DNA from: Hymenobacter artigasi
Lineage (GTDB): Bacteria; Bacteroidota; Bacteroidia; Cytophagales; Hymenobacteraceae
NCBI RefSeq assembly: GCF_012275535.1
Contig: NZ_JAAVTK010000004.1
Location: 248,001 to 312,000 of the forward strand
Direction: 5' to 3'
DNA: 64,000 nucleotides
In this document: piece after piece, positions 33,036-43,003 of the stretch
Numbering within the stretch: the first letter of the stretch is position 1
Layout of the letters: the number at the start of each line of letters is the position of its first letter
Program-made: the position numbers and the translations under genes
The notes under the pieces: model-generated
Database searches by the model: none
What the model was told of the DNA's origin: nothing
The model's input: only the letters and a program-made list of their open reading frames with translations

Positions 33036-34382
33036 ATGTCCCTCATTGAAGAACTGACCTGGCGCGGCATGTTTCATGACGCTATGCCCGGCACTGCCGA
33101 ACACCTTGCGGCCAATGCCCCCATCACCGGCTACATTGGCTTTGACCCCACGGCGGCCTCGCTGCACATTGGCAACCTGGCTACCATTATGCTGCTGGTG
33201 CATTTGCAGCGCGCCGGCCACCGCCCCGTGGCCCTGGTAGGCGGTGCCACCGGCATGATTGGCGACCCCAGCGGCAAATCGGCCGAGCGCAACCTGCTCG
33301 ACGAAGCCACCCTGCGCCACAATCAGGCCGGCATTCAGGCCCAGCTCGAAAAGTTTCTGGATTTTTCGGAAGGCCCCACCGGCGCGCTGGTGGTGAACAA
33401 CTACGACTGGTTTAAGGAAATCGGCTTCCTGGGCTTCCTGCGCGAAGTAGGCAAGCACCTCACGGTGAACTACATGATGGCCAAAGACTCGGTAAAGCGC
33501 CGCATCAGTGGCAACGAGGACAGCGGCTCCGACGGCATCAGCTACACCGAGTTCAGCTACCAGCTGCTGCAGGGCTACGATTTCGTGCACCTCAACAAAA
33601 CGCTGAACTGCACCCTGCAAATGGGCGCCAGCGACCAGTGGGGCAACATCACGACCGGCACCGAGCTCATCCGCCGCCTCAACAACGCCGATGAATCGAC
33701 CGAAACCCAGGCACCAGGCACCAGGCACCAGGCACCCAACAAAGCCTACGCCCTCACCGGCCAGCTCATCACCAAGGCCGACGGCACCAAGTACGGCAAA
33801 TCCGAAACCGGCACCGTCTGGCTCGATGCCAAGCTGACTTCGCCCTACCAGTTCTACCAGTTTTTCCTGAACTCGGCCGATGTGGACGCCCCGCGCCTCA
33901 TCCGTGTGTTCACGCTGCTCAGCGAACCCGAGATTCTGGCCATCGAAGCCGAGCACGCGGCTGCCCCGCACCTGCGCACCCTGCAAAAGGCCCTGGCGGC
34001 CGACGTAACCACCCGCGTGCACTCGGCCGAAGCCACCGAAGCCGCCATTGCCGCTTCGCAGGTCCTGTTTGGCGGCGGCGACCTTGCCTCGCTCGATGAA
34101 GCCACGTTGCTCGATGTATTTGCCGGCGTGCCGCACCTGCGCGTGCTCCGCGCCGAGATGGCCGAACTCAACACCACTACCTTCCTCAGCGATTTCACCC
34201 TGCACAAAATCTTTCCTTCCAAAGGCGAGGCCCGCAAGATGATTCAGGCCGGCGGCGTGAGCATCAACCGCGAGAAAGTGGCCTCCCCCGATGCGTCAGT
34301 GGGCGCGCTGCAGCACCTGGCCGGCAAATATCTGGTGGTGCAGAAGGGCAAAAAGAACTACTTCCTGGTCGAGTTGGTGTAA
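33036..34382 (+). CDS. tyrS: Tyrosyl-tRNA synthetase
   Basis: 448 residues, class I synthetase. The HIGH motif is LHIGN at 43-47 and the KMSKS-type loop is [11 protein letters not shown] near 250. The tyrosine pocket includes YIGFDPTA and [12 protein letters not shown]-terminal S4-like RNA-binding domain has [20 protein letters not shown]. Residues 225-234 ([10 protein letters not shown]) come from four tandem 7-bp repeats and lie in an insertion of about 20 residues between the helix after GTELIRRL and the conserved [15 protein letters not shown]. Essential gene. A bidirectional terminator follows. Confidence 0.96.
   Translation: MSLIEELTWRGMFHDAMPGTAEHLAANAPITGYIGFDPTAASLHIGNLATIMLLVHLQRAGHRPVALVGGATGMIGDPSGKSAERNLLDEATLRHNQAGIQAQLEKFLDFSEGPTGALVVNNYDWFKEIGFLGFLREVGKHLTVNYMMAKDSVKRRISGNEDSGSDGISYTEFSYQLLQGYDFVHLNKTLNCTLQMGASDQWGNITTGTELIRRLNNADESTETQAPGTRHQAPNKAYALTGQLITKADGTKYGKSETGTVWLDAKLTSPYQFYQFFLNSADVDAPRLIRVFTLLSEPEILAIEAEHAAAPHLRTLQKALAADVTTRVHSAEATEAAIAASQVLFGGGDLASLDEATLLDVFAGVPHLRVLRAEMAELNTTTFLSDFTLHKIFPSKGEARKMIQAGGVSINREKVASPDASVGALQHLAGKYLVVQKGKKNYFLVELV
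33709..33736. repeat. Four tandem copies of a 7-bp unit inside tyrS
   Basis: AGGCACC is repeated exactly four times. The total of 28 bp keeps the reading frame here, but loss or gain of one unit would shift it. Confidence 0.9.
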
Positions 34383-34422
34383 TACCACCGTCCTGCCCTC
34401 CTTACAGTCGCACAACATCCAC

Positions 34423-34457
34423 AAAAAAGGCCCCACCAAGCGGTGGGGCCTTTTTTT
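34423..34457. terminator. Bidirectional terminator between tyrS and histone-like gene
   Basis: 9-bp perfect GC-rich stem (34429-34437 with 34442-34450), AAGC loop, A-run before and T-run after, so it can serve both strands. Confidence 0.92.
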
Positions 34458-34510
34458 CGTCCACAGAATCCGCGAAATCCGAAGAATCCGCACGAACCCG
34501 TGGTTCAGAA

Positions 34511-34780
34511 TTACTTCTTAGCGGGGGCTTTCTTAGCCGGAGCAGCTTTGGCGGGAGCGGCCTTCTTGGCAGCCGGAGCCTTAGCAGCGGGAGCAGCCGC
34601 AGCCGCACCGGTGTTTTTGGTGTTCTGCACTTCGGTGCGGAACGCCTGAGCCATCGTTTTCAGCTCCTGCATGCCTTTGCGTACGCGGGTACCAGCAGCA
34701 GCGTTCTGCTTGTCGTAGAATTTCGAGAAATCGTCTTCGAGCGACATCACGAGGTCCTTCAGTTTGCCAAAATTGTTCAT
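34511..34780 (-). CDS. Histone H1-like DNA-binding protein
   Basis: 89 residues. The N-terminal helical part (about 1-55: NNFGKLKDLVMSLEDDFSKFYD) is that of the small Bacteroidota/Chlamydia Hc1-like proteins. The C-terminal tail is alternating Lys, Ala and Pro (KKAAPAKAAPAKKAPAKK), like the tail of eukaryotic H1. It should bind DNA without strong specificity and help compact the nucleoid. ATG at 34780. Confidence 0.88.
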   Translation of the reverse strand: MNNFGKLKDLVMSLEDDFSKFYDKQNAAAGTRVRKGMQELKTMAQAFRTEVQNTKNTGAAAAAPAAKAPAAKKAAPAKAAPAKKAPAKK

Positions 34781-34915
34781 TGGAAGTTGGGGTTGGGGGT
34801 GAAAAATGAGTTTGTGGTGGTGTTAAGCCGGCCCTAATATACAGGGATTTCAAATGCAAGCAAGTTTTTCACTTTTTTTTAAAACGCCCTCCCCGGCTTT
34901 CAAAGGCAGATTTCG

Positions 34916-34953
34916 TCAAAAAAAAGGCCGTTTGCGCAAATTGCGCAAACGGC
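34916..34953 (-). terminator. Terminator-like hairpin, second of a tandem pair
   Basis: A 14-bp perfect palindromic stem (34925-34938 with 34940-34953) followed on the minus strand by a run of T. It lies just after another terminator and may back it up. Confidence 0.7.
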
Positions 34954-34969
34954 CAGCCCATTAGAATAG

Positions 34970-35012
34970 TCCAAAAACAAAAACGCGGGCTACCTCTTCA
35001 GGCAGCCCGCGT
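34970..35012 (-). terminator. Rho-independent terminator after PLP enzyme gene
   Basis: 9-bp perfect GC-rich stem (34983-34991 with 35004-35012), 12-nt loop, then T5GT5 on the minus strand. 21 bp after the stop codon. Confidence 0.9.
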
Positions 35013-35032
35013 CGGTAGTTGGCAGTACCGTT

Positions 35033-36280
35033 TTAAACGGCCTCCGGAATCGCAGTAGTACGGCTGTAGAGGCCCTTTTTGAGCTTATCGGCCACGGCGG
35101 TAAAGGCCACAATCGTTTCCTCTACATCCGCAAGTGTATGGGCGGCCGTGGGGATGATGCGCAGCATAATTACGCCCTTCGGCACTACCGGATACACCAC
35201 TATAGAGCAGAAAATACCGTGATTCTCACGCAAATCCAGCGTTACCTGCGTTGCATCGGCCACGGTGCCCTCCAGCAGCACGGGCGTTACCGGCGAGGTG
35301 GTGGTGCCCAGATTGAAGCCTTTTTCACGCAAGCCACTCTGCATGGCCCGCACAATGGTCCAGAGGTTTTCTTTGAGCTGCGGTTGGGTGCGCAGCAACT
35401 CCAACCGCTTTAGCGCACCCGCTACGAGGGGCATGGGCAGCGATTTGGCGAAAATCTGGCTACGCATGTTGTAACGCAAATAGTCAATTACGCTTTCCGG
35501 CCCGGCCACGAACGCGCCGATGCTGGCCATGCTCTTAGCAAAGGTCGAAAAATAAAGGTCGATACCATCCTGTACGCCCTGTTCTTCGCCCGTTCCGGCC
35601 CCTTTGGCGCCCATCGTGCCAAAGCCATGAGCATCGTCAACGAAGAGGCGGAAGTCGAATTTTTCCTTCAGTGCCACCACGCCGCGCAGGTCGCCCTGGT
35701 TGCCCGACATGCCAAATACGCCCTCGGTGATAACGAGGATGCCGCCGCCGGTTTCGTCGGTCAGGCGCTTGGCGCGCTCCAGCTGCTTTTCCAGGCTGGC
35801 CATGTTGTTGTGGTTGTACACAAACCGCTTGCCGGCGTGCAGGCGCACCCCGTCGATGATGCAGGCGTGCGACTCGGCGTCGTACACAATTACGTCGTGG
35901 CGGTTCACCAGCGCGTCGATGATAGACACCACGCCTTGGTAGCCGAAGTTGAGCAGCGTGGCGGTGGGCTTCATCACTATCTCGGCCAGCTCGTCTTCCA
36001 GCTGCTCGTGCAGGGTCGAATTGCCGCTCATCATGCGTGCGCCCATGGGCAGGGCCATGCCGTAGTCGGCGGCCGCGTCGGCATCGGCCTTGCGCACCTC
36101 GGGGTGGTTGGCCAGCCCGAGGTAGTTATTCAGACTCCAGGTCAGCACTTCTTTGCCCCGGAAAATCATGCGAGGCTTGATTTCACCTTCCAACTTGGGG
36201 AAAGCAAAGTAGCCGTGCGCATAGCTTGAATGCGAACCCAGAGGCCCACGGTTGGCCGAAACCCGGTCAAAAATATCCAC
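35033..36280 (-). CDS. Alpha-oxoamine synthase family PLP enzyme (serine palmitoyltransferase-like)
   Basis: 415 residues from GTG 36280 (VDIFDRVSANRGPLG). The alpha-oxoamine synthase fold is clear: WSLNNYLGLANHPEV, the glycine-rich LNFGYQG, and DAESHACIIDGVRLH. Further on are VDDAHGFGTMG with the PLP-ring Asp, and FAKSMASIGAF whose Lys should form the Schiff base. Family members condense an amino acid with an acyl-CoA: serine palmitoyltransferase, KBL and BioF. I recall this subtype as conserved in Bacteroidota and tentatively linked to sphingolipid synthesis, but the substrate cannot be read from the sequence. The frame runs back to ATG 36400, but a promoter box at 36370-36377 lies inside that extension and favours the GTG start. 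Confidence 0.85.
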   Translation of the reverse strand: MDIFDRVSANRGPLGSHSSYAHGYFAFPKLEGEIKPRMIFRGKEVLTWSLNNYLGLANHPEVRKADADAAADYGMALPMGARMMSGNSTLHEQLEDELAEIVMKPTATLLNFGYQGVVSIIDALVNRHDVIVYDAESHACIIDGVRLHAGKRFVYNHNNMASLEKQLERAKRLTDETGGGILVITEGVFGMSGNQGDLRGVVALKEKFDFRLFVDDAHGFGTMGAKGAGTGEEQGVQDGIDLYFSTFAKSMASIGAFVAGPESVIDYLRYNMRSQIFAKSLPMPLVAGALKRLELLRTQPQLKENLWTIVRAMQSGLREKGFNLGTTTSPVTPVLLEGTVADATQVTLDLRENHGIFCSIVVYPVVPKGVIMLRIIPTAAHTLADVEETIVAFTAVADKLKKGLYSRTTAIPEAV

Positions 36281-36626
36281 TGAAAAAACGGTAATAGGGT
36301 GAGAAAAGGCGGGGGAACTGCCGCTTTGGGAATTACTATTGTTTTTACAACCCAAAACGGGGCTAACCACAAAGGTAACCACCGGTTCGCGGATGTACAT
36401 AATTTGGGCTTAATAACCGCGTAATGGCCCGAGGGTTTGCCGGCGGGGCGTGGTTTCGCAGTTTCTTTGTGGGCGCTTTGCCTCGATTGCCCTTGCGGCC
36501 CGTCGTGCAGCGCCCCGCGAAGCAGCTTCACGGCTTCGTTACCACCATTGATTTGCCGATGCGGCCGCGTTGTGCCAGCCGCGCTCAGCATGACTGTACT
36601 GATTGAATTGCTCCCCTCCCACCCAC
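36281..36626. other. Divergent intergenic region, PLP enzyme and accC
   Basis: About 345 bp containing the minus-strand promoter box and short 5' region of the PLP enzyme gene, and the upstream region of accC. I see no perfect promoter box for accC, no RNA gene and no strong repeat. Confidence 0.5.
36370..36377 (-). promoter_or_regulatory. Bacteroidota -7 promoter box (TACCTTTG)
   Basis: Perfect TAnnTTTG match about 90 bp upstream of the GTG start at 36280 and downstream of the rival ATG at 36400. Confidence 0.6.
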
Positions 36627-38138
<1,512 letters not shown>

Positions 38139-38153
38139 CGTCCTCAATTTAAA

Positions 38154-38194
38154 AAAAAAGGGAAGCATGGCTGACGCCGGGCTTCCCTTTTTTT
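38154..38194. terminator. Bidirectional terminator after accC
   Basis: 7-bp GC-containing stem GGGAAGC/GCTTCCC (38160-38166, 38181-38187), extended by A-run and T-run on either side. Confidence 0.85.
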
Positions 38195-38201
38195 AGTGCG
38201 C

Positions 38202-38432
38202 CTACAGCTTCGTTAAGCTGTCACCACCGATAGTATCCCAAAAGTATTTGCACGCTTCAGATTCGCTGGCAAAGATTTTCAAGTTGGATTTCTGGCCCCT
38301 TTCGCTATAATAAACCTCCCATCCACGAGTTGTTTTGCCAATGGTGTAGGTTTCGTTAAGTAAGCCACCGTTTAGGTACCAGCCGCGAAACCTTCCTGCT
38401 ATCAGTGCTTCTTCTAACGTTTTTAAATCCAT
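38202..38432 (-). CDS. Small orphan protein, immunity-like pattern
   Basis: 76 residues, soluble and acidic. The pattern WYLNGG ... YTIGKTTRGWEVYYSERGQKS ... IFASESEACKYFWDTI is one I associate with small orphans scattered in many bacteria, sometimes near polymorphic-toxin immunity genes; this is a weak recollection. It lies 37 bp beyond the stop of the RES toxin gene on the same strand, so it may share the TA transcript. AT content is higher than in the core genes. Confidence 0.6.
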   Translation of the reverse strand: MDLKTLEEALIAGRFRGWYLNGGLLNETYTIGKTTRGWEVYYSERGQKSNLKIFASESEACKYFWDTIGGDSLTKL

Positions 38433-38469
38433 TTATCACCTGATATAACAGTTGAAGTAGTCGGGTTCT

Positions 38470-38922
38470 TTACGCCTCTTTAATCCGAGGGTCAAACTCA
38501 AAGTCTTCCCAGCCCACAATCTTTACCTGCCCAAAATCCGGGTGCTGGGTATTGAGCACGTAGTTGTGCTCGTGAGCGATGATGGAGGACGGCACCCGCA
38601 GAATAGCCACAGTTTGGCGCTGGTACCAGGCTGCTCCTAAGGGCTGACAGCGGGCGTAGTGGCGCGGCAGCTGCCATTCGGGGGGCATCTGGTCCAGCGT
38701 TAGTTCTTCGACGGCTAACGTATCCGGCACTTCAATGCGGATGACTTTGAAGAGGCTATTGAGACCCTCGCCGCTGCGGTGCACCACGTTTTCGAGGCAG
38801 GCCAGGGCGCGGCTGCCAGCGGCGTAAATGACTAGCTGGCCGCGCAGGTTCCAGCGGCCGGGGTTGCCGGAAGCGACTAGCTCGCCGGCATACTTGGCTA
38901 GGCAGATGCGGTAGATTTCCAC
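38470..38922 (-). CDS. RES-domain toxin (NAD-degrading type)
   Basis: 150 residues with the RES domain over nearly its full length: MEIYRICLAKYAGEL, the signature GNPGRWNLRGQLVIYAAGS with the conserved Arg, ALACLENVVH with the conserved Glu, and a later VPSSII with the Ser. RES toxins break down NAD+ by phosphorolysis or hydrolysis and stop growth. GTG start at 38922, 52 bp after the antitoxin gene. Standard antitoxin-first order. Confidence 0.9.
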   Translation of the reverse strand: MEIYRICLAKYAGELVASGNPGRWNLRGQLVIYAAGSRALACLENVVHRSGEGLNSLFKVIRIEVPDTLAVEELTLDQMPPEWQLPRHYARCQPLGAAWYQRQTVAILRVPSSIIAHEHNYVLNTQHPDFGQVKIVGWEDFEFDPRIKEA

Positions 38923-38974
38923 TGGGAGAAGTTAATCGAACGTCGTGCTTCGCGGGGCGCAGCATAACGTTCTG

Positions 38975-39418
38975 TTAGGCAAAATCCCCATAGGCGATGC
39001 GGGCGACTTCGGCGGCCACCAGGTCGATGCCGCCGCTCGTTTCGAGCAGGGCCAGCGGCGGCTGGTTGTCGAGGCCGTAGGCGGGCTTATCGAGCCAGCG
39101 GCGGAAGGCCGGCAGCGCACCGAAGGACTCTTCTCCCAGGCGGGCCAGGGCCAGTAGTTTCAAGATTTGCTCGCTGGCAGCGGGGCCGAGGCGCTTTTTA
39201 CCCTCACGGTAAGCGCGCAGGGTTTTGGTGGTGGTATGCAGGAGAGCAGCCAGCTCATCGGCGCTCAGCTTTAGCAGCGAGGCCACGTCGAAAGCCGTTT
39301 TGGCCGGCACGCCGGTGCGGGCTTCCATCACGAGGGCGAAGGAATCGGCCACGGTGGCTTGCAGGCTCCGCAGGGCAGGCGAATAAACGGCGACGGGAGG
39401 AGTGGCAAAGGCAGCCAT
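38975..39418 (-). CDS. Xre/MbcA/ParS-type antitoxin
   Basis: 147 residues. A helix-turn-helix-like N-terminal half (VASLLKLSADELAALLHTTTKTLRAYREG) is joined to the C-terminal toxin-binding DUF2384-type domain (LLALARLGEESFGALPAFRRWLDKPAYGLDNQPPL). It neutralises the RES toxin and should repress its own promoter. Two phased palindromes lie upstream (39451-39485). Confidence 0.9.
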   Translation of the reverse strand: MAAFATPPVAVYSPALRSLQATVADSFALVMEARTGVPAKTAFDVASLLKLSADELAALLHTTTKTLRAYREGKKRLGPAASEQILKLLALARLGEESFGALPAFRRWLDKPAYGLDNQPPLALLETSGGIDLVAAEVARIAYGDFA

Positions 39419-39445
39419 GAGTGTTGGGAATTAGTTCTTTCCTCA

Positions 39446-39485
39446 AATATGGGAAATATTTCTTTATTAACGGGAAATATTTCCC
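39446..39485 (-). promoter_or_regulatory. Putative TA promoter with two phased operators
   Basis: GGGAAATATTTCCC (39472-39485, perfect palindrome) and a near copy GGGAAATATTTCTT (39451-39464) lie 21 bp apart, two helical turns. The nearer one overlaps a 7-of-8 promoter box (CATATTTG, minus strand). Probable autoregulation site of the antitoxin. Confidence 0.65.
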
Positions 39486-39668
39486 ATTAGTTTCCGGCGA
39501 GGTAAGCCACTCTGCGCGAAAGCCTAGCTCAATATGCTCCAGCCATCAAGCGCTTGCCGATTTGATATCCACCCCGCTCTCACCTGCTATCAATGTGCCT
39601 GACAGACCTCGAAGAACGCAACAGCCGTTTATATGCGCCCACCGCGCCGGCCGGGTGTTTCTGGTTAG

Positions 39669-42065
39669 CTACAGCTTCATGATGCGGCGGCGGTACACTT
39701 TTTCGCCCAGACTGACGCGCAGCACATAGATACCGCTATGCACAGCGCGCAGGTCCAGCCCCGTGCCGGTGGCTTCGGCCACGCGGTTGCCTTGCAGCGA
39801 GAATAGCTCCAGGTGGGCAGTACCCTTGCCGCCCGGGGCCAGCACCCGCAGATAGCCGCTGGTGGGGTTGGGGTAGGCCGTCAGCTCAGGTTCGGGCAGA
39901 ACGGGCGGCGCCGGGGTGGTAAAGCTCGATTCGGCGCTGTAGTAGTAGGTGCCGTTGTGAAGGAACCGGATGCGCATGCGGTAGGCCGTGGTGGGCAGCA
40001 GGCCACTGGGCACGCGGGCGCGTAGCGAGTCGCTGCCGTACCACAGGGCGGGGTAGGCCAGGGCCACTTGGCTGAAGCCGGGTACATTGGCCGGGCCAAA
40101 CTCGAAGCGGGCACTATCAACAATACAGTTGGTGCTTGTGAGCGTGCCCGCTAGCACGGCGCTGCTGTCGGTGAGGGCCACCGGTGACAGGGCTTCGGCC
40201 CGAAACGGCAGCGGATTGGCCGCCAGCGAGCGCCGCACCAGCATGCCGTTGCCCCCGCCCAGCACCAGCGACTGCCCACCGTGGGTGTACCCCATCGCCT
40301 GCGAGCCCAGGTTACGCTCCCAAATCCAGGTACGGCCGCCATCGGCAGTGCGGAAAATAGAACCGGCATCGTCCTGCACGCAGCCATTGTCGCGGTCGAC
40401 GAAGTGCAGGCGCAGGGTGTGGCCGGTTGAATACCCTCGCGAGCGGTTGATTTCGAGGGGCGTCCAGGTAGCGCCGCCGTCCGTGGTCTTGTACACCACG
40501 GCGTATTCATCGAGCACATACCCAACCTGCTGGTCGAGGAATTGCACGTCGCTTGGGGTTCCGTATTGGTTAAGCCGAACGGGCTGCCAGGTCAGGCCGC
40601 TATCGGAGGTTTTGAACAGGTCGCCGAAGGCGGTAGCAAAGCCGGTGGTGGCCGACACAAAGTTGAGCTTGCGAATGCCCTGCGTATAGGTTCCGTTGAG
40701 CAGCTGCCACGTCTGGCCGTCATCGGTAGTGCGGGCAATAACGTACCCATTGCCATCGAGCCCGCCCGCGTAGCCTACTTGGGCGTTCACCATGCTCAGG
40801 GTTGAGACGACAGTAGTGCCGTAGTAGCGGGCTGGAATTGTGATGGTGGTCCAGGTTTGGCCGCCATCAACTGAGCGGGCGATGTTGCCATTCACCGCCA
40901 GCAACGTATTGGCGTCGAGGCAGGCCAGTTGGGTTCCCGCCATTTGGGAGCGCAGCGTCCAGTTATCACCACTATCGGTGGTGCGCAGCAGGCCATTGCT
41001 GCTCAGGGCATAGCCCAATGCCCCACTGCCCGGAAATGCGACTGCCTGAATGTTGCCCATAAGCGGGCCGAGCGGCTGCCAGGTTTGGCCGCCATCGGTG
41101 GTGCGCATGATGGGGCCTTTGTTGCCCCGGCCGGTCACATAGCCCGTGCTGGCCGAGGTGAAGCGGACGCTGCTCCAGTAGTTGCCGTTGATGAAGCCGG
41201 AGTTTGCAGCCGGACCAATAGCAGTCCAGGTCAGCCCTGCATTGGTAGTGGAGTAGATGGTGCCGTAATCGCCCACCGCAAAGCCGGCCGTGGCCGACAG
41301 AAAGTGCATGTCGGCAATATCCTGCATGCTATTCGATACCAGCGTCCAGGTCAGGCCGCCATCGATGGTTCGCAATAGGTCGCTATGCTCACGGTGCGCA
41401 AACCCCACCCGCGGCGAGATAAAGTGGAGCATGGTGATTTCGGAAGGGAAATAACTGACCTCCGACAGCTTGGTCCAGGTGGCGCCGCCGTCGGTGGTTT
41501 TGTACACCTTCCCTCCCCACGAACCTAAAAAGCCCACTTTCCCCGACACGAAAAAGCTGCTCAGCACCTGAACGCCGCTGTTCGATTCCTGCCAATGGCG
41601 GCCACCATCAGCGGAGCGGCGCACGAGGCCGTTGTTCGTCAACTCCACTACCGTATCAGCACTGATGGCGTGAAGCCGGGTGTAGTAGTTCTGTAACAAG
41701 GGCTGGCTATAGCCGCCATACTGCGGGGCCGTTTGGGGCGCGCCAGACACCCGCGCCCAGCTGGTGCCGCCATCGGTGCTGCGCCACAGCACGCCGGGGT
41801 GCGTGAGCAAATAGCCGATTCCATCCGGCGAAAAGTCCAGGTCGGCGGCATCGGGGTAGCGCTTCACTTCCTGCCAGGTGGTCCCGGCATCGTCGGTGCG
41901 CAGCAGCGAGCCAACTTCCTGGAGAACGAAGCCCCGGTTGGCGCTCACAAAGCGCACTACCTTCCCCGGATAGGTATTGGGCTTAGGGTTAAGCCATTGC
42001 CACTGGGCGGCGACAGGCTGAAGGAGTATAAGCCAAAGAAAACCGGCGAGTAGAGTTGTTTTCAT
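39669..42065 (-). CDS. YCF48-like beta-propeller protein with T9SS sorting domain
   Basis: 798 residues. The signal peptide is MKTTLLAGFLWLILLQPVAA. Many blades each carry the STDGGxTW motif (TTDGGQTWQPL, TVDGGLTWTLV type), as in YCF48/BNR-like propellers, from about 25 to 620. A fibronectin-like segment lies about 640-715 (TTAYRMRIRFLHNGTYYYS). The final ~80 residues (LTAYPNPTSGYLRV ... SGIYVLRVSLGEKVYRRRIMKL) are a T9SS sorting domain. Secreted and probably surface-bound; ligand unknown. Confidence 0.9.
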   Translation of the reverse strand: MKTTLLAGFLWLILLQPVAAQWQWLNPKPNTYPGKVVRFVSANRGFVLQEVGSLLRTDDAGTTWQEVKRYPDAADLDFSPDGIGYLLTHPGVLWRSTDGGTSWARVSGAPQTAPQYGGYSQPLLQNYYTRLHAISADTVVELTNNGLVRRSADGGRHWQESNSGVQVLSSFFVSGKVGFLGSWGGKVYKTTDGGATWTKLSEVSYFPSEITMLHFISPRVGFAHREHSDLLRTIDGGLTWTLVSNSMQDIADMHFLSATAGFAVGDYGTIYSTTNAGLTWTAIGPAANSGFINGNYWSSVRFTSASTGYVTGRGNKGPIMRTTDGGQTWQPLGPLMGNIQAVAFPGSGALGYALSSNGLLRTTDSGDNWTLRSQMAGTQLACLDANTLLAVNGNIARSVDGGQTWTTITIPARYYGTTVVSTLSMVNAQVGYAGGLDGNGYVIARTTDDGQTWQLLNGTYTQGIRKLNFVSATTGFATAFGDLFKTSDSGLTWQPVRLNQYGTPSDVQFLDQQVGYVLDEYAVVYKTTDGGATWTPLEINRSRGYSTGHTLRLHFVDRDNGCVQDDAGSIFRTADGGRTWIWERNLGSQAMGYTHGGQSLVLGGGNGMLVRRSLAANPLPFRAEALSPVALTDSSAVLAGTLTSTNCIVDSARFEFGPANVPGFSQVALAYPALWYGSDSLRARVPSGLLPTTAYRMRIRFLHNGTYYYSAESSFTTPAPPVLPEPELTAYPNPTSGYLRVLAPGGKGTAHLELFSLQGNRVAEATGTGLDLRAVHSGIYVLRVSLGEKVYRRRIMKL

Positions 42066-42125
42066 GGTGGAAATTTACCCTCAAATTTCCTTTCCAAACG
42101 TCCTCCCCGGCCCGCTGCGCCGCTG

Positions 42126-42845
42126 CTACAGCAAGTCCCCTATCTCGCGCACGCCCACCGGCCGCGCCACCGTGAAGCCTTCGCCAAACTCCACCCCAAT
42201 AATATGGCCGAACTCGCGCGCCCGTGCCTCCATAAACCGGCCAAAGGCCTGGCTGGAAAGGTACGTTTGCGGGGCATCTAAATCCGGGTTGAAAAACTGG
42301 GTTTTGAAGGCCTGAATGGCTTCCCACTTCTTCTCCCAATAGGGCGTGATATCGACCACGAATGCGGGCGTCAGTTGGCGGTCCTGAATGTAGTGATACA
42401 CGTTTTTGGGCCGCCAGGCTTCCTGCGGCTGGCCATCATCACCGATGGTCTCAATCATACGCAAACCGGCCAGAAAGCAGGCCTCCACGGCTAGTTGAGC
42501 AGCGCGACCGTGGTCGGGGTGCCGGTCAACAATGGCATTGCAGAGCACTACCTCGGGCTGGTAGCGCCGAATGGCGGCAATAAGCGGCAGCTGGTGCTCC
42601 CGGTCGTTGCGGAAGAAGCCATCGGCCATGCCCAGGTTTTCACGGATGTCAATGCCCAGAATTTTATTGGAAGCAGCCGCTTCAGCCGCCCGAATGGCCG
42701 GCGTACCGCGCGTGCCCAACTCGCCCCGCGTGAAGTCGACAATACCCACTTTTTTGCCGGCCGCCATGCTGGCTAGTAGCGTGCCGGTGCAGGACATTTC
42801 CACATCATCGGGATGCGCGCCGAGGGCTAAGACATCTAGTTTCAT
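42126..42845 (-). CDS. bshB1: Bacillithiol biosynthesis deacetylase BshB1
   Basis: 239 residues of the LmbE/PIG-L fold. The Zn-binding ALGAHPDDVEMSC motif is at the start and the second His motif is DRHPDHGRAAQ. It removes the acetyl group from GlcNAc-malate in bacillithiol synthesis, the low-molecular-weight thiol of many Bacteroidota and Firmicutes. Start at ATG 42845 (MKLDVLALGAHPDD); the frame runs on upstream but the family begins here. Confidence 0.93.
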   Translation of the reverse strand: MKLDVLALGAHPDDVEMSCTGTLLASMAAGKKVGIVDFTRGELGTRGTPAIRAAEAAASNKILGIDIRENLGMADGFFRNDREHQLPLIAAIRRYQPEVVLCNAIVDRHPDHGRAAQLAVEACFLAGLRMIETIGDDGQPQEAWRPKNVYHYIQDRQLTPAFVVDITPYWEKKWEAIQAFKTQFFNPDLDAPQTYLSSQAFGRFMEARAREFGHIIGVEFGEGFTVARPVGVREIGDLL

Positions 42846-43003
42846 CACTGATTTTAACTGATTAGTATATTTTTTGCTGCCTACAGCATTCCTTTTTTCC
42901 TCGTTACGGCCAAAACAGCAGGAATACTGCCCCATCCCACAGCTTACCGAATCGAAACCGAATAAATCAGCGAAATCACGGTTAATCCGCGAAAATCAGT
43001 GAT

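Noticed and set aside
41000..42000. Repeated DGGxTW-coding segments read as a DNA repeat array
   Set aside because: The periodicity is at protein level (propeller blades), not exact DNA repetition.
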